Assembly (NCBI RefSeq): GCF_004827385.1 | Contig: NZ_SRXN01000012.1 | Span: 62,001 to 126,000 of the forward strand | Reading direction: 5' to 3' | Length of the DNA stretch: 64,000 nt | Origin: Ensifer sp. MPMI2T | GTDB taxonomy: Bacteria > Pseudomonadota > Alphaproteobacteria > Rhizobiales > Rhizobiaceae | Shown here: in pieces, positions 16,939-26,162 of the stretch | How positions within the stretch are numbered: the first letter of the stretch is position 1 | Layout: every line of letters starts with the position of its first letter | Position numbers and translations under genes: made by a program | The notes under the pieces: model-generated | What the model was told of the DNA's origin: nothing | Database searches by the model: none | Seen by the model: only the letters and a program-made list of their open reading frames with translations

Positions 16939-17784
16939 TTATTCGCGCCAGTGCTCGGCCACCCAAGGCGTTGGAAGAATATAGTGTCGCAGGTACTGCA
17001 GCGCGCCTTTGTTCTTCCTTTGCTTCGCATCGAAGACGCCCGCGATGTGTTTGAACGCCGTCTTGTGCGGAGCCTTGGTTCCATATCGCCCATCGATCGC
17101 GTGCTGTGGATGCAGACCACGCGGGAAAATAATGACACGCGCATCGCTCGGCAGACGCGGGGCAAGAAAATAGTTGAGTGGGAATGGCCAACGGCAGTCC
17201 TGGCGAAAATGGAGAACCCATTTTCGTGGAAAGAATGTTATGCCTCCCGGTGCGTTGCGGCTTACGAAACGTTGCTCGTAATGGTACTCGTCGGCCACAC
17301 CCTGCGGGTCGGATCGAAACTTTTCCTGCAGCGGCACGAGTTTCCCAACGGGAAAGCGGAAGAGCGACGTTTGCCCGAGGCGCTCGAAGGGTGTCGTTTG
17401 ATTTCTCGCCATGACGATGTCATCGGCCTCACCAACGTCAAAAAAGCCGTCGAGGGAGGAAACAATCACGAGATCCAGATCGAGAAAAAGAACTGGACCT
17501 CTCAGCTTTCCCAACGTTGCCCCCCAGAGTCGAGCCTTCGGCCAGATGCCTCTGGTATTTATCGGCATGTTCTCCACGCCGAGTGGCGGCAGGTCTTCGC
17601 AAAGTATTTCTGGGTTCAAACCTGCACGGTTGTCGGTAAAGCAAGTGAAGGTAAACGGCGGCGTAATGTTGCGAGCCACCATCGAGTAAAGCCTGTTTAT
17701 GAACGGCGCTCCATACTTTGTTCCCCAATTGATGCAGATCACTTGTTTAATGCCGCCGCTGGCTGCCAAAACGCTTGTAGTCAT
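16939..17784 (-). CDS. Glycosyltransferase (GT8-like, LDLDL motif)
   Basis: A 281-residue glycosyltransferase. It starts with VICINWGTKYGAPFINRLYS, reads FTCFTDNRAGL, and carries the metal-binding motif GPVLFLDLDLVIVSSLDGFF (near residue 101). It then has the acceptor-site region NAPGGITFFPRKWVLHF. This pattern matches small bacterial GT8-like proteins that act on LPS or capsule. It lies convergent with the ELM1-family gene and closes the polysaccharide cluster. Sugar specificity cannot be told from the sequence. Confidence 0.82.
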   Translation of the reverse strand: MTTSVLAASGGIKQVICINWGTKYGAPFINRLYSMVARNITPPFTFTCFTDNRAGLNPEILCEDLPPLGVENMPINTRGIWPKARLWGATLGKLRGPVLFLDLDLVIVSSLDGFFDVGEADDIVMARNQTTPFERLGQTSLFRFPVGKLVPLQEKFRSDPQGVADEYHYEQRFVSRNAPGGITFFPRKWVLHFRQDCRWPFPLNYFLAPRLPSDARVIIFPRGLHPQHAIDGRYGTKAPHKTAFKHIAGVFDAKQRKNKGALQYLRHYILPTPWVAEHWRE

Positions 17785-18160
17785 TTTGCTCCATTCCTGG
17801 CCTGCTCCTGCATTTCTGCCGCATCGGTTTCTTGCTTACTCTTTTGAGGGGCCGACGCGGCCGCAGTGGGTGAGTACGAGCGAGTTGCATGACGTAATTA
17901 CTTGCGAGCCGCGTCTTCGCCAAGACCGCGTGTTTCGTTCAACTGAGCATACGCTTCACGGCGGCATGGATTATGGCGGCCCCGGTTCCCTCCTTTGGCA
18001 CAAGAAACAGTGCCCGCAATCTACTGGGAATAGTGAAAACGATGGGCAAGTTCGAAAATATCGACCCGCACGGTATGTTGCCGAGCGTTTTTGCGCATTC
18101 CCGCTTGCGCTGGGGCTTGGGAAATTCGAAGGCTTGAGCTATATGTGCAATTCGTCTAGC
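17785..18160. other. Intergenic region before tRNA-Glu(CUC)
   Basis: 376 bp upstream of the GT8-like gene on one side and of a tRNA on the other. The right end holds the tRNA promoter; no coding potential beyond random frames is visible elsewhere. Confidence 0.4.
18117..18145 (+). promoter_or_regulatory. Sigma70-type promoter of tRNA-Glu(CUC)
   Basis: TTGGGA (18117-18122), 17-nt spacer, TATATG (18140-18145), ending 15 nt before the tRNA. The geometry is the same as for the UUC copies but the sequence differs. Confidence 0.65.
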
Positions 18161-18235
18161 GCGCCCATCGTCTAGCGGTCAGGACGCCGCCCTCTCACGG
18201 CGGTAACACGGGTTCGAGTCCCGTTGGGCGTACCA
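18161..18235 (+). tRNA. tRNA-Glu (CUC)
   Basis: Cloverleaf with GCGCCCA/TGGGCGT acceptor, anticodon stem CCGCC/GGCGG around loop CTCTCAC giving anticodon CTC, a GGTTCGAGTCC T arm and encoded CCA. It has one base fewer in the D loop than the UUC copies and otherwise differs from them at few positions. Confidence 0.95.
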
Positions 18236-18352
18236 ATCCCAATTCACTCTTGGCGATGTAACGGGGCAGCGAACGAACGTTAGCCGCTTTGATCGCGGGT
18301 AATCTACACAAGCTTTTCCGCAAAAAATTTGAATTTAATGGCTCTTCGTCAC

Positions 18353-18381
18353 TTGCGGGAATCCGAGGCGCTCACTATAAG
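18353..18381 (+). promoter_or_regulatory. Sigma70-type promoter of tRNA-Glu copy 3
   Basis: TTGCGG (18353-18358), 17-nt spacer, TATAAG (18376-18381), nearly the same as the promoters at 3557 and 3807. Confidence 0.7.
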
Positions 18382-18395
18382 CCACCTCGTCTTGG

Positions 18396-18471
18396 GCGCC
18401 CATCGTCTAGCGGTCTAGGACGCCGCCCTTTCACGGCGGAAACACGGGTTCGAGTCCCGTTGGGCGTGCCA
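18396..18471 (+). tRNA. tRNA-Glu (UUC), third copy
   Basis: The same 76-nt sequence as the copies at 3600 and 3850, anticodon TTC, encoded CCA. Promoter and leader are also conserved, so a block of about 120 bp is repeated about 14.5 kb apart on the two sides of the polysaccharide cluster. Confidence 0.96.
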
Positions 18472-18656
18472 TAATCCCAATCAAATCTCATTGTTACACA
18501 AGCCTGACCCAAGTAGACCAAAGGTTCCGGCCAGATAGCAATTCGCCTTAGGAATATTGTACTTAGGGCCTTGCCCCTATATTTGAGCACTTTCTGATAT
18601 ATTGAGAGCCCTGATCCGGACTGCTGACCAGCCGGAAAGCGAAACGGGGGGCATCC

Positions 18657-18929
18657 ATGAAGTATCGCGCTTCGACATTGATTACAGTCAGCGTGCTTTC
18701 GAGTGCAGCGCTCGGCTCGTGCACCACCACGACCGGAAGCATCGAACCTACGCCTGGAACCCATCAGACAGCGGGCCATCCGTACCGGACGGTGAATGAT
18801 TGTGTCCGCAAGGCTCCCATCGGCCAGTTTGATCTGAAATGCGACGTTCCGCTGCTCGGTTACCGCAATTTCTCCGACCCAACCATCGTGCCACAGGCCG
18901 GAGCGCCCGGGGGCTTCCAGTTCCCATAG
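18657..18929 (+). CDS. Small lipoprotein
   Basis: A 90-residue protein with a short signal peptide and lipobox LGSC (Cys at residue 22), predicting a lipid-anchored envelope protein. The mature part is short, rich in T, P and G, with two Cys residues (NDCVRKA and LKCDVP) that could form a disulfide. The ATG at 18657 has a GGGGGG ribosome site. No domain is recognised. The gene stands alone between the tRNA and a RIME-like repeat. Confidence 0.75.
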   Translation: MKYRASTLITVSVLSSAALGSCTTTTGSIEPTPGTHQTAGHPYRTVNDCVRKAPIGQFDLKCDVPLLGYRNFSDPTIVPQAGAPGGFQFP

Positions 18930-18943
18930 GTGCGGTCGCGCTC

Positions 18944-19044
18944 CTACAGCGCCGCGCGTCTTATTAGACGCGCAAAGGACGCTGTAGCACTTTGAATTGC
19001 TGCATGTTTTATCGTTAAATCGGCTAGGATTTAAGGAAACATGC
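18944..19044. repeat. RIME1-like element (two palindromes)
   Basis: About 101 bp holding two hairpins. The first runs from CTACAGCG with GCGCGTCT to the matching AGACGCGC and CGCTGTA. The second pairs GCATGTTT and TTAAATC with GATTTAAGG and AAACATGC, ending at 19044. Two large palindromes of this size and sequence fit the Rhizobium-specific intergenic mosaic element RIME1 as I remember it. It lies between the small lipoprotein gene and the 3' end of recJ. Confidence 0.7.
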
Positions 19045-19105
19045 GGTAGGGCAACTGGATAGTCGCCGAAACGGCCTCGGATCAGGCGAGTGGCGCGCGA
19101 TTTGG

Positions 19106-20908
19106 TCAGATCGCCTTTGCTGCGTCCGTTACACGCAGCTGGACGCGGCGGGTTCCCTGCCAGAGGTCTGCCGAAACCGATCCGGCCACATGAATGGTGG
19201 AGCCGCGGCTGCCGAGCAGGAAGTCGCCGAGAGGTGTTTCCGTGGCCCGAAAGGCGATGCCGTCGATCCGGCTGCCATCCTGGCCCTCAAGCGTAACCTT
19301 GACGTGATTGGAGCCGACCTGTCGGCAGTCGCGCAGCCGGTGCTGCGGAAAGGCGAAGATTGGCTGCGGATGTCCGGAACCATAGGGGCCGGCCTGCTCC
19401 AGGAGATCGACCAATTCGATCGTCGCACCAGATGCGCCAAGCGCGCCATCGACCTTCAGGGTCTCCGTGGACACAAGATCGCGCACCGCCGCTTCCGCCC
19501 GCTCTTCGAAAAACTGACGAAGCCTGCCGAGATTCGCGCGTTCAAGCGTCAAGCCGGCAGCCATGGCGTGGCCGCCGCCCTTGACGAGAAGACCGCTTTC
19601 GACCGCCGCCCGCACCAGCCTGCCCATGTCGAAACCATTGATCGAACGCCCCGATCCCGTGCCTCGTCCACTCGGATCAAAAGCGATCGCGAAGGCCGGC
19701 CGGCGGAATTTTTCCTTGATGCGTGCTGCTATCAGCCCGACGATCCCTGGGTGCCAGTTTTCCCGGGCCGTGACGATCACCGAAGCCCCCTCGCCGGTCC
19801 CGTATTCCGCCAGCACCTCCGCTTCGGCCTCGGCCAGCATCGCCGCCTCCATGGCCTGACGCTCGCGGTTAAGTTCATCAAGCCGGCCGGCGATCGTTTC
19901 GGCGGCCGCCGCATCGCCGATCGTCAACAGCCGGCTGCCGAGGGCGGCATCGCCAATTCGTCCACCCGCATTGATACGCGGGCCGATCAGGAATCCGAGG
20001 TGATAAGGCGTCACGGGGCCACCGATTGCAGCCTTGCGGAGGAGCGCCGCGAGCCCCGGATTTCCCATATGCCGTGCGGTGATCAGGCCCTTGACCACAT
20101 AGGCGCGATTGAGTCCCTTGAGCTGCACCACATCGCAGACAGTCGCCAATGCGACAAGGTCAAGCTGCGCCAACAGATCGAGCGACGCGGCGCGCGGGTC
20201 CCCTTGGCCGCGCAGCACCCGCAGGGTGTTGACGAGCACGAGAAAGACGACGCCGGCAGCACAAAGATGCCCCTGGCCGGACAGGTCGTCCTCGCGGTTC
20301 GGATTGACGAGCGCGTGGCACGGCGGGAGGGACGCGCCCACCTGATGGTGGTCGATGACAACGACATCGACGCCGCGTTCCGCGGCAACGGCCAGGGACT
20401 CGTGACTGGTCGAACCGCAGTCGACGGTGACGATAAGATTGGCGCCACTGTCGACCAGTTGTTCGATCGCCTGTGGGTTAGGCCCGTAACCCTCGAAGAT
20501 GCGGTCCGGGATGTAGATGTCGGCCTCGATACCGAAATGGCGCAGAAAGCGGACCATCAGCGCGCAAGAGGCGGCGCCGTCGACGTCATAGTCCCCGAAT
20601 ATCACCACCTTCTCGTGGCGGCGTGTCGCCAGTGCCAGCCGCTCGGCCGCCCTGCGGCAATCGGTCAACCTGTCCGGATCCGGCATCAGCGCGCGAAGTG
20701 TCGGATCGAGAAACGCGGCCGCATCGTCGAGCGCTACGCCGCGGCCGGCGAGCACGCGGGCGATCATCTCGGAATAGCCGTGGACCTGGCTGATCGCCAA
20801 GGCCCGGTTTTGCCCGGCTTGATCCAGACGCGACACCCAGCGCTGCCCGCTGACCGAGCGCTCGACGCCGAGAAATGCCCGTTGGATCGGATCCGCCAAT
20901 ACGTCCAT
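19106..20908 (-). CDS. recJ: Single-stranded-DNA-specific exonuclease RecJ
   Basis: A 600-residue RecJ, a cytoplasmic 5'-3' single-strand exonuclease of recombination and mismatch repair. The DHH phosphoesterase motifs are visible: IFGDYDVDGAAS (motif I, near residue 105), VDCGSTSHE, and VVVIDHHQV (the DHH motif). The DHHA1 part contains RINAGGRIGDA and later GTGSGRSINGFDMG, GGGHAMAAG. The open frame begins at 21016, but the ATG at 20908 gives the family start MDVLADPIQRAFLGVERSV. It is downstream of hom on the same strand with a terminator-like hairpin between them. Confidence 0.95.
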   Translation of the reverse strand: MDVLADPIQRAFLGVERSVSGQRWVSRLDQAGQNRALAISQVHGYSEMIARVLAGRGVALDDAAAFLDPTLRALMPDPDRLTDCRRAAERLALATRRHEKVVIFGDYDVDGAASCALMVRFLRHFGIEADIYIPDRIFEGYGPNPQAIEQLVDSGANLIVTVDCGSTSHESLAVAAERGVDVVVIDHHQVGASLPPCHALVNPNREDDLSGQGHLCAAGVVFLVLVNTLRVLRGQGDPRAASLDLLAQLDLVALATVCDVVQLKGLNRAYVVKGLITARHMGNPGLAALLRKAAIGGPVTPYHLGFLIGPRINAGGRIGDAALGSRLLTIGDAAAAETIAGRLDELNRERQAMEAAMLAEAEAEVLAEYGTGEGASVIVTARENWHPGIVGLIAARIKEKFRRPAFAIAFDPSGRGTGSGRSINGFDMGRLVRAAVESGLLVKGGGHAMAAGLTLERANLGRLRQFFEERAEAAVRDLVSTETLKVDGALGASGATIELVDLLEQAGPYGSGHPQPIFAFPQHRLRDCRQVGSNHVKVTLEGQDGSRIDGIAFRATETPLGDFLLGSRGSTIHVAGSVSADLWQGTRRVQLRVTDAAKAI

Positions 20909-20976
20909 GCTAATTGCCCGCCTGCAGTCCCCTGTTCTTAGCGGACATTTCGGGCTGGAAGAACCCGAATGAAGAA

Positions 20977-21007
20977 GGCTCCGGCGGGCCGGAGGCCTGT
21001 CGGAGCC
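20977..21007 (-). terminator. Terminator-like hairpin after hom
   Basis: On the minus strand GGCTCCG (21007-21001) pairs with CGGAGCC (20983-20977), with a GC-rich inner loop followed by TTCTTCATT. It starts 34 bp past the hom stop. Confidence 0.55.
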
Positions 21008-21040
21008 GTTTCTCAACAGTTTTTATGTGCCGGGCGGCGA

Positions 21041-22363
21041 TCAGCCCGCCTTTGGCCGCTCGATGCGGATGACCTGCGGCTCCCCGACAAGATAGCCCTC
21101 GCCCTTGATGGCGACGATCGCCTTGCGCACGGAAGCTTCATGCGTGGCATGCGTGACCAGGATGATCGTCTTCGGTTCGGCAGGATCCACATAGTGCTTG
21201 GAATGCTGCATGATCGACTCGAGCGAGATATCGTTTTCGGCCATATGCCCCGCGATGTTGGCGAAGACTCCGGTACGGTCGAGAACCTTCAGCCGGATGA
21301 AATAGCCGCCTTCATGGCTTTGGATGCGGGCTCGCTTGTAGGGCAACAGTGCGTTCGCCGGTCGCCCGAAGGCCGGGACGTGTTGCGCGCCCGGACGGCT
21401 CTTGGCGATATCGGCGATGTCGCCGAGCACGGCCGAAGCGGTCGCATTGCCGCCGGCGCCGGGGCCGACCATCAGCAATTCGCCAAGAATATCGGACTCG
21501 ATCGCGACCGCGTTCGTTACACCGTCGACCTGCGCGATGACGGAATCGTAAGGCACCATCGTCGGATGAACGCGCTGTTCGATGCCGCTTTCGGTACGTT
21601 GCGCGACCCCGAGCAACTTGATCCGGTAGCCGAGGTCGGCGGCCGCCTGGATGTCCTCGATCGAGATGTTGGTGATGCCTTCGAGATAAATATCATCGGC
21701 GGCGATTGCTGTACCGAAGGCGAGGCTGGTCAGGATCGAGAGCTTGTGCGCCGTATCGTTGCCCTCGATGTCGAAGGCCGGATCCGCTTCGGCATAGCCA
21801 AGGCGCTGGGCTTCCTTCAGGCAGTCTTCAAACGAAAGCCCCTCCTTCTCCATCTTCGTCAGGATGTAGTTGCAGGTGCCGTTCATGATGCCATAGACGC
21901 GCGAGACGGTGTTGCCCGTCATGGATTCGCGAAGTGCCTTGATGACCGGAATGCCGCCGGCAACCGCGGCCTCATAGTTGAGCAGTGCGCCATGTTCTTC
22001 GGCAATGCCCGCAAGCTCGATGCCATGGGCGGCCAGCAGCGCCTTGTTGGCGGTGACCACATGAATGCCTCGCTGCAGCGCCGCCTTCACGGCCGAATAG
22101 GCCGGATCTCCGGCACCGCCCATCAACTCGATGAAAACGTCGATATCCGCCTCGGACGCCAGCGAAACCGCATCGTCGAACCACTTGATGTTCGAAAGGT
22201 TCACACCGCGATCCCTGGATCGGTCCCTCGCCGTCACCGCCATGATCTCAATCGCCCGACCGCACGTGGTTGCCAGCATCTCATGACGATCCTGGAGAAT
22301 CCGCACGAGCGAGGCACCGACGGTCCCCAAGCCCGCAATGCCGATTTTGAGGGCATCTGACAT
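21041..22363 (-). CDS. hom: Homoserine dehydrogenase
   Basis: A 440-residue homoserine dehydrogenase, reducing aspartate semialdehyde to homoserine on the way to threonine and methionine. The N-terminal Rossmann domain has IGIAGLGTVGASLV. The catalytic domain has TANKALLAAHG, EAAVAGGIPVIKALRESM, GIMNGTCNYIL and the EGNDTAHKLSILTSLAFG active-site block. A C-terminal ACT domain (about residues 350-430, LKVLDRTGVFANIAGHMAE) is the probable threonine-sensing part. It follows the aminotransferase gene on the same strand. Length and domains are normal. Confidence 0.95.
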   Translation of the reverse strand: MSDALKIGIAGLGTVGASLVRILQDRHEMLATTCGRAIEIMAVTARDRSRDRGVNLSNIKWFDDAVSLASEADIDVFIELMGGAGDPAYSAVKAALQRGIHVVTANKALLAAHGIELAGIAEEHGALLNYEAAVAGGIPVIKALRESMTGNTVSRVYGIMNGTCNYILTKMEKEGLSFEDCLKEAQRLGYAEADPAFDIEGNDTAHKLSILTSLAFGTAIAADDIYLEGITNISIEDIQAAADLGYRIKLLGVAQRTESGIEQRVHPTMVPYDSVIAQVDGVTNAVAIESDILGELLMVGPGAGGNATASAVLGDIADIAKSRPGAQHVPAFGRPANALLPYKRARIQSHEGGYFIRLKVLDRTGVFANIAGHMAENDISLESIMQHSKHYVDPAEPKTIILVTHATHEASVRKAIVAIKGEGYLVGEPQVIRIERPKAG

Positions 22364-22384
22364 AGCAAGTTCCTAACATGTAGA

Positions 22385-22408
22385 GGCCCCGCCAGGTGTG
22401 ACGGGGCT
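22385..22408 (-). terminator. Hairpin between the aminotransferase gene and hom
   Basis: On the minus strand AGCCCCG (22408-22402) pairs with CGGGGCC (22391-22385) and is followed by TCTACATGTT. It could be a terminator of the aminotransferase gene or a leader attenuator of hom; sequence alone does not decide. Confidence 0.45.
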
Positions 22409-22441
22409 ATTCTGGTTCGGATATCGGACCGACCCGATCTC

Positions 22442-23659
22442 CTACCGGTGTGCGTTAAACGAGATCACGTTGTGCATCGTCTCATCGGCCGCGGACAGGA
22501 AGCGCTTGATATTGCGCGCAGCCTGCCGGATGCGATGTTCGTTTTCCACGAGCGCCAGGCGGACATAGTCGTCGCCCTGTTCGCCGAAGCCGATACCCGG
22601 GGCGACGGCGACATCCGCCTTTTCCACGAGAAGCTTCGAGAACTCGAGCGAACCCAGGTGACGGAACTTCTCGGGGATCTTTGCCCAGGCAAACATTGTC
22701 GCTGGCGGCGGCGGCACTTCGAAGCCCGCCTTGCCGAAGCTCTCGACCATCACGTCGCGCCGGCGCCTGTAGATGTTGCGCACCTCGGCAATGTCGCTGC
22801 CGTCATCGTTGAGTGCCTGCGTCGCAGCAACCTGGATCGGTGTGAAAGCGCCGTAGTCGAGATAAGACTTGACGCGCGTCAGCGCCGCGATCAGCCGCTC
22901 GTTGCCGACAGCAAAGCCCATGCGCCAGCCGGGCATGGAGAACGTCTTCGACATCGACGTGAACTCGACCGTGACGTCGATCGCGCCAGGCACTTCCAGC
23001 ACGGAGGGTGGCGGCGCGTCATCGAAGTAGATTTCCGAATAGGCGAGATCCGAGAGCACGATGATGTCGTGCTTCTTCGCAAAGGCGATGACTTCCTTGT
23101 AGAAGTCGAGCGAGGCGACCTGCGCCGTCGGGTTCGACGGATAGTTGAGGATCAGCGCCAAAGGCTTCGGGATCGAATGCCGTACAGCCCGCTCCAGCGG
23201 CGGGAAGAAGCTGTCGTCCGGCTCCACTGAGATGGAGCGGATCACGCCGCCTGCCATCAGGAAGCCGAAGGCGTGGATGGGATAGGTCGGGTTCGGGCAC
23301 AGGATGACATCGCCGGGCGCAGTGATCGCCTGCGCCATATTGGCGAAACCTTCCTTGGAACCGAGCGTCGCGACGACTTGGGTCTCGGGATTGAGTTTGA
23401 CGCCGAAGCGACGGGCATAATAAGCGGCCTGGGCACGACGCAGCCCGGGAATGCCCTTCGACGACGAATAACGATGTGTGCGCGGATCCTGGACAACCTC
23501 ACAAAGCTTGTCGACGATCGATTGCGGGGTCGGAAGGTCCGGATTGCCCATGCCGAGGTCGATGATGTCAGCACCGGCCGCTCGCGCGCTTGCTTTCAAA
23601 CGGTTGACCTGTTCGAAAACATAGGGCGGCAAACGCCGGACTTTATGAAACTCTTCCAT
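22442..23659 (-). CDS. Class I/II PLP-dependent aminotransferase
   Basis: A 405-residue fold-type I aminotransferase, close to the AlaC and LL-diaminopimelate aminotransferase-like group. Hallmarks: IIDLGMGNPDLPTP at the start, HRYSSSKGIPGLR, LNYPSNPTAQVA, LSDLAYSEIYFDD and the Schiff-base lysine in FTSMSKTFSMPGWRMGF. Near the C-terminus YVRLALVENEHRIRQA carries the carboxylate-binding Arg. The open frame begins at 23689, but the ATG at 23659 (MEEFHKVRRLPPYVFE) has GAGG upstream and is the usual family start. The gene precedes hom, which fits amino-acid metabolism, but the substrate is not fixed by the sequence. Confidence 0.9.
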   Translation of the reverse strand: MEEFHKVRRLPPYVFEQVNRLKASARAAGADIIDLGMGNPDLPTPQSIVDKLCEVVQDPRTHRYSSSKGIPGLRRAQAAYYARRFGVKLNPETQVVATLGSKEGFANMAQAITAPGDVILCPNPTYPIHAFGFLMAGGVIRSISVEPDDSFFPPLERAVRHSIPKPLALILNYPSNPTAQVASLDFYKEVIAFAKKHDIIVLSDLAYSEIYFDDAPPPSVLEVPGAIDVTVEFTSMSKTFSMPGWRMGFAVGNERLIAALTRVKSYLDYGAFTPIQVAATQALNDDGSDIAEVRNIYRRRRDVMVESFGKAGFEVPPPPATMFAWAKIPEKFRHLGSLEFSKLLVEKADVAVAPGIGFGEQGDDYVRLALVENEHRIRQAARNIKRFLSAADETMHNVISFNAHR

Positions 23660-23784
23660 CTCCGAACCTCGTTTGGCGCAAGCCTCCACGAGCCGTTCGG
23701 CTTTCGCGGAAGCAAACGCGGTGGTGAACGGCCGTCATCGCGGCCATTCAACGCTTTGCGTCCAAATCACTTGAAAGGCAAGCG

Positions 23785-24090
23785 CTAATTCGCGATCTGT
23801 TTCAGGGTGTCGTCCCCGTGTTGCTCGGCCAGCAACTGCAGTTCCTTCAAGCGCCGCTGATATTCCGCCTCGGAGATCGAGCCGGATTGGCGGGCCGCGG
23901 CAAGCGCCGTTAACCGGGATTGCATCGAGACCGCCTCTTCATCGGTCATCTGGGGAGCCGCGGCCGGCTTTTGCCCATAAACGGATGGGTAGGTAGCCAG
24001 ATTGGCTGTCGAACTGCATCCGGCAAGAGTGCCCGCGAGAAGCAATCCCAAAACCCAAGAAACCGAGCCCTGTTTTCCGACGACAAGCAT
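23785..24090 (-). CDS. Small lipoprotein with SHOCT-like C-terminus
   Basis: A 101-residue protein. The signal peptide ends in lipobox LAGC (Cys at about residue 25), predicting an envelope lipoprotein. The C-terminal 45 residues form two short amphipathic helices with SGSISEAEYQRRLKEL, a SHOCT-like oligomerisation motif. The open frame extends to 24168, but the ATG at 24090 places the start right before the hydrophobic segment. It is divergent from phaC across about 210 bp. Function unknown. Confidence 0.75.
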   Translation of the reverse strand: MLVVGKQGSVSWVLGLLLAGTLAGCSSTANLATYPSVYGQKPAAAPQMTDEEAVSMQSRLTALAAARQSGSISEAEYQRRLKELQLLAEQHGDDTLKQIAN

Positions 24091-24303
24091 GCTGGCGATG
24101 ACCCCTGTTTTTTCCGGCGCGACGATGACCAGTGCACCGCATGCCCGAAAAAGACATGCCGATGACACTTTAACCGCTTGAATTCAAAGCGATTTACTCG
24201 CTTCCTGTGATTCCATTGGAAAGCTGAACGCTCTAGCCCTTGTAATCATTTTCGGGCAGAATGTAAAAATGCAAAACAGATAAGATGCTGTGGAGGACGC
24301 CGG

Positions 24304-26151
24304 GTGACAGCAGACAGGAAGGCCGAGGACGGCGGTGGTAAGAATGGTTTTGCCGGCTTTGATCCGAAATCGGTCGAGCCCTACATCGTCAAGGATCCCG
24401 AAAGCCTGGCCGTCAACCTGGCCCGCGCAGCAGAACAACTCGGCAAGGCAGCGTCCGCATGGCTTGCCCCGCGCGAAACCGGCGAGAAGACCGATACTTT
24501 CGCCGAGCCTGTTTCTGACATGGTCAGAACGCTGTCGAAGATCTCGGAGTATTGGCTCTCTGATCCGCGTCGAACGCTGGAAGCCCAGACGCATCTCCTG
24601 GGAAGCTTCTTCGATATCTGGTCGCGAACGCTCCACCGCATGGCCGGCGACGTCGCCACGGACCCGACAAATCTCGAGCGCACCGACAAGCGCTTCGCGG
24701 ACGAGGATTGGGTGAGGAACCCTTTCTTCGACTTCATTCGCCAGGCCTATTTCGCGACCTCGGACTGGGCGGAGAGAATGGTCAATGACGCCGAGGGGCT
24801 CGATGACCACACCAAGCACAAGGCGGCCTTCTACGTGCGCCAGATATCGAGCGCACTTTCGCCGACCAATTTCATAACGACCAACCCGCAGCTCTATCGT
24901 GAAACGGTGGCGTCAAATGGTGCCAACTTGGTCAAGGGCATGCAGATGTTTGCGGAAGACATCGCTGCCGGGCGCGGTGATCTCAGATTGCGGCAGACGG
25001 ATACGAGCAAGTTCGCCATCGGCGAAAACATCGCGATCACGCCGGGCAAAGTAATCGCCCAAAGCGAGGTCTGCCAAGTAATCCAGTATGAGGCGAGCAC
25101 CGAGACAGTGCTCAAGCGGCCGCTGCTGATTTGCCCGCCATGGATCAACAAATTCTACGTGCTCGATCTCAATCCGCAGAAATCCTTCATCAAATGGGCG
25201 GTTGATCAGGGCCACACCGTGTTCGTCATCTCCTGGGTCAACCCCGATGAACGCCATGCCTCGAAGGACTGGGAGGCCTATGCGCGCGAAGGCATCGGCT
25301 TTGCACTGGACACCATTGAGCAAGCGACCGGCGAGCGCGAAGTCAATGCGATCGGTTACTGCGTCGGCGGCACCTTGCTTGCTGCCACGCTGGCACTCCA
25401 CGCCGCCGAGAGCGATGACCGTATCCGCTCGGCGACGTTTTTCACGACGCAGGTGGACTTCACCCACGCGGGCGACCTCAAGGTCTTCGTCGACGATGAC
25501 CAGATCCGACAGATCGAGCGGAACATGAGTGCGACCGGCTATCTCGAAGGCTCGAAGATGGCCACCGCCTTCAACATGCTCAGGGCGTCCGAGCTGATCT
25601 GGCCGTATTTCGTCAACAACTATCTGAAGGGCCAGGAGCCCCTGCCCTTCGACCTGCTTTACTGGAACTCCGATTCAACGCGGATGCCGGCAGCCAACCA
25701 CTCCTTCTATCTCCGTAACTGCTATCTGGAGAATAAGCTCTCCCGAGGCGAAATGGTGCTGGCCGGCCGGAAGATTTCGCTCGCTGACGTCAAGATCCCG
25801 ATCTACAACCTGGCAACGAAGGAAGATCACATCGCCCCTGCCAAATCGGTGTTCCTCGGCAGCAGCTTCTTCGGCGGCAAGGTCACGTTCGTTCTGTCGG
25901 GTTCGGGTCATATTGCCGGAGTCGTCAATCCCCCGGACAAAAGCAAATATCAGTACTGGACGGGTGGCCCTGCCAAGGGCGACGTCGACGAGTGGCTGGG
26001 CAAGGCAAAGGAGACGCCGGGCTCCTGGTGGCCGCACTGGCACGGCTGGGTTGAAAAGCTCGACAAGAAACGCGTTCCGGCCCGAAAGCCCGGCGGGCCG
26101 CTCAACTCGCTTGAGGAAGCGCCGGGCTCCTACGTCCGCGCCCGGGCCTGA
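24304..26151 (+). CDS. phaC: Class I poly(3-hydroxyalkanoate) synthase
   Basis: A 615-residue class I PHA synthase (phbC in rhizobial naming), polymerising 3-hydroxybutyryl-CoA into PHB granules. The N-terminal domain precedes an alpha/beta hydrolase core with the modified lipase box GYCVGG (catalytic Cys353), Asp508 in ATKEDHIAP and His536 in SGSGHIAG. The conserved [19 protein letters not shown] block is present. It starts from a GTG at 24304. The gene precedes sfsA by 11 bp on the same strand, so they are probably cotranscribed. Length fits rhizobial homologues (about 610). Confidence 0.96.
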   Translation: MTADRKAEDGGGKNGFAGFDPKSVEPYIVKDPESLAVNLARAAEQLGKAASAWLAPRETGEKTDTFAEPVSDMVRTLSKISEYWLSDPRRTLEAQTHLLGSFFDIWSRTLHRMAGDVATDPTNLERTDKRFADEDWVRNPFFDFIRQAYFATSDWAERMVNDAEGLDDHTKHKAAFYVRQISSALSPTNFITTNPQLYRETVASNGANLVKGMQMFAEDIAAGRGDLRLRQTDTSKFAIGENIAITPGKVIAQSEVCQVIQYEASTETVLKRPLLICPPWINKFYVLDLNPQKSFIKWAVDQGHTVFVISWVNPDERHASKDWEAYAREGIGFALDTIEQATGEREVNAIGYCVGGTLLAATLALHAAESDDRIRSATFFTTQVDFTHAGDLKVFVDDDQIRQIERNMSATGYLEGSKMATAFNMLRASELIWPYFVNNYLKGQEPLPFDLLYWNSDSTRMPAANHSFYLRNCYLENKLSRGEMVLAGRKISLADVKIPIYNLATKEDHIAPAKSVFLGSSFFGGKVTFVLSGSGHIAGVVNPPDKSKYQYWTGGPAKGDVDEWLGKAKETPGSWWPHWHGWVEKLDKKRVPARKPGGPLNSLEEAPGSYVRARA

Positions 26152-26162
26152 TCGGATCACTC

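Noticed and set aside
19190..22360. Long plus-strand open frames (583 and 463 codons) opposite recJ and hom
   Set aside because: They are antisense shadows of clear conserved genes, with Arg/Asp/His-biased translations typical of GC-rich antisense frames and no recognisable domain.
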